Positions 30,285 to 33,875 of a stretch of DNA of 33,875 bases are shown one piece after another; the first letter of the stretch is position 1, and each line of letters starts with the position of its first letter. Position numbers and translations under genes: made by a program. The notes beneath the pieces were generated by a model. That model was not told the DNA's origin. It searched no databases and saw only the letters and a program-made list of their open reading frames with translations. The DNA lies in assembly GCA_017405765.1 (NCBI GenBank), contig JAFQZS010000037.1:1-33875 (forward strand), given 5' to 3'. This stretch comes from Clostridia bacterium. Its GTDB lineage: Bacteria; Bacillota; Clostridia; Oscillospirales; RGIG577.

Positions 30285-31562
30285 ATGGCAAAACCCCTTC
30301 CTAAGTTTATTGTAACGCTTATTATAATTGCAATAATTACTTATATTGCTCTTGCAGGCGTTTACATCGGCAATTTCATGATACCCAGCGTCTTCGATAC
30401 GGAAAACGGCGTTCGTAAAGGTCTTGACCTCGTAGGCGGTTCCGTTATTACTTATGAAGCGCAGATCGAAGAGAGCATGAGCCCGGACGAATTATCTACC
30501 AATATGGACTCTGTTGTCAGCATGATGCGCCAGCGTCTGAATTCTTTGGGACTCTACGAGGCTGATATCACAAAGGTCGGCGACAGGCGTGTACGCATAG
30601 AGATACCGTCCATTGACGATCCCGAAGAGGCGGTACAGAAGCTTGGTTCGACTGCACAGCTTGTGTTCTGCGACTATCAGGGCAACGTATTCCTTACTGG
30701 CTCCGACGTAGTTTCGGCAAAGTCGCAGTACGGCCAGACTCAGCAAAACGGTACAAGCCAATACTACGTTCAGCTCACGTTCACGCAGGACGCGGCTAAG
30801 ATCTTCGCCAATGAGACCGACAGAATATCAAAGCTTCCGCAGGGACAGAATATTATAGCTATCTTAATGGACGGCGAGGTAGTAAGCTCTGCATCCGTTT
30901 CGTATCGCATAGATTCCGAGTCTTGCATTATCGAAAGCCCCACTTTTACGGCAGAGGAAACTACGTGGCTTGCAGATATAATAACAGCCGGACAGCTTCC
31001 GTTCGCATTAAAAGACGTCGAGCTTCGTTCGGTAGGCCCGCAGTTAGGTGAACGCGCCCTTGAGACAAGCCTTTGGGCAGGCCTTATAGGTCTTATCCTT
31101 GTGGCGATCATAATGGTAGTTTTCTATCGCATCCAGGGCCTTATGTCTGTTATAGCCCTCGTTGCATATGTATCTATCGTAGGAATAATCATAACTGTAT
31201 TCCGCTTTAACTTATCGCTTCCCAGCATCGCCGGTATAATCCTGTCCATAGGTATGGCAGTCGATGCAAACGTCATCATATTCGAGCGTGTCAAGGAAGA
31301 AATACGCTTTGGCAAGTCGGTCAAGGCTTCTGTTGAGAGCGGCTTTAAACGTGCATTCAAAGCTATCTTGGACGCAAACATAACGACTCTTATAGCAGCG
31401 TTCGTGCTGTGGCAGTTCGGTACCGGTTCTATCCAGGGCTTTGCGATAACGCTCTTTGTAGGAATTATCGTATCGCTCATAACGGCGCTTATTATAACCA
31501 GAATACTTTTAAAGTGCATGGTCGGCTTCGGTATCACTAACCATAAGCTTTACGGCGCCTAA
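30285..31562 (+). CDS. secD: Protein translocase subunit SecD
   Basis: SecD (425 residues) is an RND-type membrane protein that uses the proton-motive force to help complete preprotein export through SecYEG. There is one N-terminal membrane segment (about residues 8-30), then KGLDLVGGSVITYEAQ (the conserved D1 motif), a periplasmic-side P1 domain, and five C-terminal membrane segments beginning near residue 265 (LWAGLIGLILVAIIMVVFYR), with GMAVDANVIIFERVKEE as the key RND motif. This is the short Gram-positive/clostridial form. GGAGG sits 8 nt before ATG 30285; an ATG at 30280 is out of frame. secF follows by 14 nt, unlike fused SecDF of Bacillus. Confidence 0.95.
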   Translation: MAKPLPKFIVTLIIIAIITYIALAGVYIGNFMIPSVFDTENGVRKGLDLVGGSVITYEAQIEESMSPDELSTNMDSVVSMMRQRLNSLGLYEADITKVGDRRVRIEIPSIDDPEEAVQKLGSTAQLVFCDYQGNVFLTGSDVVSAKSQYGQTQQNGTSQYYVQLTFTQDAAKIFANETDRISKLPQGQNIIAILMDGEVVSSASVSYRIDSESCIIESPTFTAEETTWLADIITAGQLPFALKDVELRSVGPQLGERALETSLWAGLIGLILVAIIMVVFYRIQGLMSVIALVAYVSIVGIIITVFRFNLSLPSIAGIILSIGMAVDANVIIFERVKEEIRFGKSVKASVESGFKRAFKAILDANITTLIAAFVLWQFGTGSIQGFAITLFVGIIVSLITALIITRILLKCMVGFGITNHKLYGA

Positions 31563-31576
31563 AGGAGGGATTTAGA

Positions 31577-32518
31577 ATGAACACAAAGATACGCATTGAC
31601 ATTGTCGGAAAGAGAAAGATCTTTCTCGCCATATCGATAATCATAATAGTTGCCGGTATTATCGGATTCTGCATTCGCGGTTTTAATCTTGATATAGACT
31701 TCACCGGCGGTACTACTCAGCAGTATAACCTCCATAAGGAAATAACGGATCAGGATATATCTAAGCTCAATGATATCATGGTCGAAATAACGGGCGAAGC
31801 GGCCTCGAGCATCCAGATAACCGGCAGCGAGCGCCAGGAAGTGATCATAAAATCGAAAGAGCTCTCCAGCGAAACGCGTGACGCAGCGTTCGACGCCATT
31901 GCAGAAGAGTTCGGCCTCACTGTTGCAGACCGCTACTCGGTAGATAATGTTTCTCCGTCAGTCGGCGCCGATATGAGCCGTGCAGCGCTGATATCAGTCG
32001 TTGTAGCCGTCGTGCTGATGCTCGTGTACATCACGATAAGGTTCAGCTTCAAGTCGGGACTTTCGGCGATAATCTGCCTTGTTCACGACGTGCTCGTTGT
32101 GCTTACGTTCTATATACTGTTTGCAATACCGATAAACACTTCATTTATCGCAGCCATACTTACAATAGTGGGTTATTCGATAAATGCGACCATCGTTCTT
32201 TTTGACAGAGTGAGAGAAAACAAAAAAACGATGTCGCGCGACGACTTTGCAACCGTTATAAACACAAGCATATGGCAAACAATGAATCGCTCGATACTCA
32301 CGTCTCTTACGACTTTCGTAATGGTGCTCCTGCTTTGCATAATGGGCGTAGATTCCATAAGAAACTTCGCTCTTCCGATAGTTATCGGTATAATCTGCGG
32401 TACGTATTCGTCCGTATTCCTTTCGGGCAACTTCTGGTATATGCTTGAAAACAAGAAGAAGAGCCAGGGCAGCACCAAGGCTCCGGCTAAAGCTAAAGCA
32501 AAGCGCGCAAAAGCTTAA
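31577..32518 (+). CDS. secF: Protein translocase subunit SecF
   Basis: SecF (313 residues) is the partner of SecD. After one membrane segment (about residues 15-32) comes GFNLDIDFTGGTTQQY, the family's conserved motif. Five C-terminal membrane segments start near residue 135 (AALISVVVAVVLMLVYITIRF) and include GYSINATIVLFDRVRENKK. The C-terminal tail is lysine/alanine-rich (KAPAKAKAKRAKA), likely cytosolic. AAAGGAGGG lies 8-9 nt before the ATG, and a clear terminator follows. SecD and SecF are separate genes, as in many Clostridia. Confidence 0.95.
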   Translation: MNTKIRIDIVGKRKIFLAISIIIIVAGIIGFCIRGFNLDIDFTGGTTQQYNLHKEITDQDISKLNDIMVEITGEAASSIQITGSERQEVIIKSKELSSETRDAAFDAIAEEFGLTVADRYSVDNVSPSVGADMSRAALISVVVAVVLMLVYITIRFSFKSGLSAIICLVHDVLVVLTFYILFAIPINTSFIAAILTIVGYSINATIVLFDRVRENKKTMSRDDFATVINTSIWQTMNRSILTSLTTFVMVLLLCIMGVDSIRNFALPIVIGIICGTYSSVFLSGNFWYMLENKKKSQGSTKAPAKAKAKRAKA

Positions 32519-32541
32519 TAACAACAATAATCAAAATCGAG

Positions 32542-32572
32542 AAAAAGACGAGCTCAACGTTCGTCTTTTTTT
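32542..32572 (+). terminator. Rho-independent terminator after secF
   Basis: AAAAAGACGA pairs with TCGTCTTTTT over a 9-nt loop, followed by TT. The rest of the 290-bp gap up to 32810 is AT-rich; I see a TTGACA (about 32663) with only a poor -10, and no gene. Confidence 0.88.
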
Positions 32573-32810
32573 GCTGCAAAAAAGCTTTTATTACGGGCAT
32601 AGAGAATAAAAAACTTATCTTCTTTTTGCGACAGAAAATATCATTTTTCTTCTGCATGTCAGTTGACATAATTCAAATGACAGGCGTTATCTACATTTAT
32701 TAAAGCAAATGTTGTTTTTTGAAGAATACTGCGATGAAACGCCTCTTGTTTTTTAGGGATATGTTGTTAGAATTACTCTTGAAAAAACTAAAAAACAGGA
32801 GATGAGAGAA

Positions 32811-33113
32811 ATGTACGAACGCATAAAAGCATCAAGCATAACACAAAATAGCGGGTCTGATATGCCCTTTGTACTCAACTACTATATGCTTATCAGCAAA
32901 AGCGAAACAACGGATGAAAAAGATACGCTTACAGAATACGGATGTGAAATATCGCTTGAATATCCCAATGCGCCGCAAATGAACGAGTCGTCTTTTATTC
33001 GATCCATATCGTGCGACCGCCGCTTTACCGAGCGCCTTATCGGCAGGCTTATCGACGGCGCAGTTACTCCTTGTACGCTCTTTGACATAGTTTATGACCA
33101 CATTTCCGAATAG
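32811..33113 (+). CDS. Small DUF6514-like protein
   Basis: A 100-residue soluble protein beginning MYERIKASS. NYYMLISKSETT, EYGCEISLEY and the C-terminal LIGRLIDGAVTPCTLFDIVYDHI fit DUF6514, a clostridial family of unknown function in which the end reads roughly LxxxLxxxxVTPxxLxDIVxDxI. The start at 32811 is preferred because AGGAG is 9 nt upstream; the in-frame ATG at 32802 abuts that ribosome site. It lies just before nrdR, separated by an AT-rich inverted repeat. No membrane segment or catalytic motif is visible. The family match is from memory of its pattern. Confidence 0.65.
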   Translation: MYERIKASSITQNSGSDMPFVLNYYMLISKSETTDEKDTLTEYGCEISLEYPNAPQMNESSFIRSISCDRRFTERLIGRLIDGAVTPCTLFDIVYDHISE

Positions 33114-33150
33114 ATCAAAAAAAACAACTATATTTTGTATTTTTTTTGAT
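33114..33150. promoter_or_regulatory. A8/T8 inverted repeat enclosing a possible NrdR box
   Basis: ATCAAAAAAAA (33114-33124) and TTTTTTTTGAT (33140-33150) are exact reverse complements. Between them, CAACTATATTTTGTAT (33125-33140) matches the NrdR-box pattern acaCwATATaTwGtgt at 12 of 16 positions. It lies just upstream of the nrdR promoter and could serve as a terminator for the DUF6514 gene, an NrdR-binding site, or both. Confidence 0.4.
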
Positions 33151-33157
33151 TTTTATA

Positions 33158-33186
33158 TTGAAACATATGCGTTTAGTTGATATAAT
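33158..33186 (+). promoter_or_regulatory. Sigma-A promoter of nrdR
   Basis: TTGAAA (33158-33163) and TATAAT (33181-33186) are 17 bp apart, 48 nt before the nrdR start. Confidence 0.8.
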
Positions 33187-33234
33187 TATTTAAACAGATT
33201 ACATAATTATTATTTCGTTGAAGGGAAAATTGCC

Positions 33235-33693
33235 ATGAGATGTCCATATTGCTCCTATTATGAAAGTAAAGTTATCGACAGCAGACCGACTGACGAAAGC
33301 GTAAGCATAAGACGTCGGCGCGAATGCCTCAAGTGCGGCAAACGCTTTACCACCTATGAAACGGTGGAGCGTATTCCTCTTATGGTAATAAAGAAGAATA
33401 AATCGCGCGAAGAATTTGATAAGCAAAAGCTGCTTACCGGTCTTCTGCGCGCGTGTCAAAAACGCCCGATATCGATTTCTACGCTGGAGGGTATAGCTAA
33501 CGATATAGAATCCGAGCTGTATAATTCCATGGAAAAGGAAGTTACCACAAAACAGATAGGCGAGCTTGTCATGGACCGTCTTAAGGAGATCGACGACGTC
33601 GCCTATGTGCGTTTTGCCTCTGTATATAAGGAGTTTAAGGATATTGACACCTTCATGAAAGAGCTTCTTATGATCCTAAACAGTAAAAAGTAA
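33235..33693 (+). CDS. nrdR: Transcriptional repressor NrdR
   Basis: NrdR (152 residues) senses ATP/dATP and represses ribonucleotide reductase genes. The N-terminal zinc ribbon has Cys3, Cys6, Cys31 and Cys34 (CPYC, CLKC), followed by the ATP-cone (about residues 46-136: [34 protein letters not shown]). Length and motifs are standard. GAAGGGA lies about 10 nt before the ATG. No nrd reductase gene is in the window, so its targets are elsewhere; a possible NrdR box upstream suggests autoregulation. Confidence 0.97.
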   Translation: MRCPYCSYYESKVIDSRPTDESVSIRRRRECLKCGKRFTTYETVERIPLMVIKKNKSREEFDKQKLLTGLLRACQKRPISISTLEGIANDIESELYNSMEKEVTTKQIGELVMDRLKEIDDVAYVRFASVYKEFKDIDTFMKELLMILNSKK

Positions 33694-33752
33694 TCGATCA
33701 CAGCTGCTGAGCGGATGACGTTTTATGAACGTTATCGAGGCCGTCCCGAAAA

Positions 33753-33781
33753 TTGTGTAAACCTCCGATAAGGTGTAAAAT
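33753..33781 (+). promoter_or_regulatory. Transposase promoter in the IS left end
   Basis: TTGTGT and TAAAAT are 17 bp apart, with the -35 inside the putative terminal repeat, an arrangement common in insertion sequences. Confidence 0.45.
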
Positions 33782-33807
33782 AGAAGCACCATATTGGAGG
33801 TTTAATT

Positions 33808-33875
33808 ATGAGCAGCAGAAGAAAACGCAGTTCCGAGGAACGAGCACGGAGGGAGAAAATTCGTGAATTGCTGCA
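33808..33875 (+). CDS. IS256-family transposase (3' truncated by window edge)
   Basis: The 22 visible residues, MSSRRKRSSEERARREKIRELL, match the usual start of clostridial IS256-family (Mutator-like) transposases as I recall them. GGAGG lies 7 nt before the ATG. The catalytic DDE domain would be outside the window, so the call rests on the N-terminus and the terminal-repeat-like sequence just upstream. Confidence 0.6.
   Translation, partial: MSSRRKRSSEERARREKIRELL

Larger units (their letters stand above)
33737..33875 (+). mobile_element. Left end of an IS256-family insertion sequence (cut by window edge)
   Basis: The stretch from about 33737 (GAGGCCGTCCCG followed by AAAATTGTGTAAA) resembles the terminal repeats of IS256-family elements. 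The transposase gene starts 70 bp inside. The exact terminal base and target duplication cannot be set without the right end. Confidence 0.6.

Overview
The window reads as a chromosome segment of an endospore-forming clostridial Firmicute. The evidence is a spoIIGA-sigE-sigG cluster, the dipicolinate synthase pair dpaA-dpaB, a ylmC/ymxH-type sporulation gene, strong GGAGG ribosome sites, many TTGACA/TATAAT-like promoters, and U-tailed hairpin terminators between transcription units. A species cannot be named from the sequence. Most of the window is ordinary core genome; accessory DNA lies at the two ends.

Left end (1 to about 2880): the end of an integrated mobile element. It holds a 5'-truncated SF1 (RecD-like) helicase, a stop-interrupted remnant of the C-terminal tail of an RlmD-type RNA methyltransferase, a small DUF6061-like gene, and a protein with two HTH_17/excisionase-like domains. 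The element abuts a 3' half of a tRNA-Leu(CAA) gene (about 2873-2928, ending in CCA). This is the classic scar of integration into a tRNA gene. The matching 5' half is not in the window.

2930-10313: a bidirectional terminator, a minus-strand RluA-family pseudouridine synthase, a divergent intergenic region with several small hairpins, then a tight operon pyrE-radC-uvrB-uvrA (gaps of 12-20 nt) joining pyrimidine synthesis with nucleotide excision repair.

10321-17779: a MerR/TipA-like regulator with a 19-bp-spacer promoter; an uncharacterised trio (DUF5685 protein, J-domain/TPR/Cys-rich protein, membrane protein); a cation:proton antiporter; and a translationally coupled set rpe, GT-C-like membrane protein and gtrA-like flippase.

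17779-23973: an orphan protein with a C-terminal membrane anchor behind a sigma-K-like promoter; a NusG-domain-II protein plus Gx transporter behind a strong promoter that carries a perfect 12-bp inverted repeat; spoIIGA-sigE-sigG; ylmC-like; and an MGDG-synthase/UgtP-type glycosyltransferase. Together the sigma genes, the dpa genes downstream and the sigma-K-like sites make this a sporulation-rich region.

24008-33693: a minus-strand MFS transporter (OxlT-like), dpaA-dpaB behind a sigma-K-like promoter, a class I aminotransferase, purB, secD-secF, a DUF6514-like small protein and nrdR. The window ends in the first bases of an IS256-family insertion sequence (about 33737 onward).

No intact tRNA, rRNA, CRISPR array or prophage structural module is visible. 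The best candidates for undescribed biology are the DUF5685/J-protein/membrane-protein operon, the sigma-K-like orphan tail-anchored protein, and the large palindromic operator ahead of the NusG-II/Gx-transporter pair.
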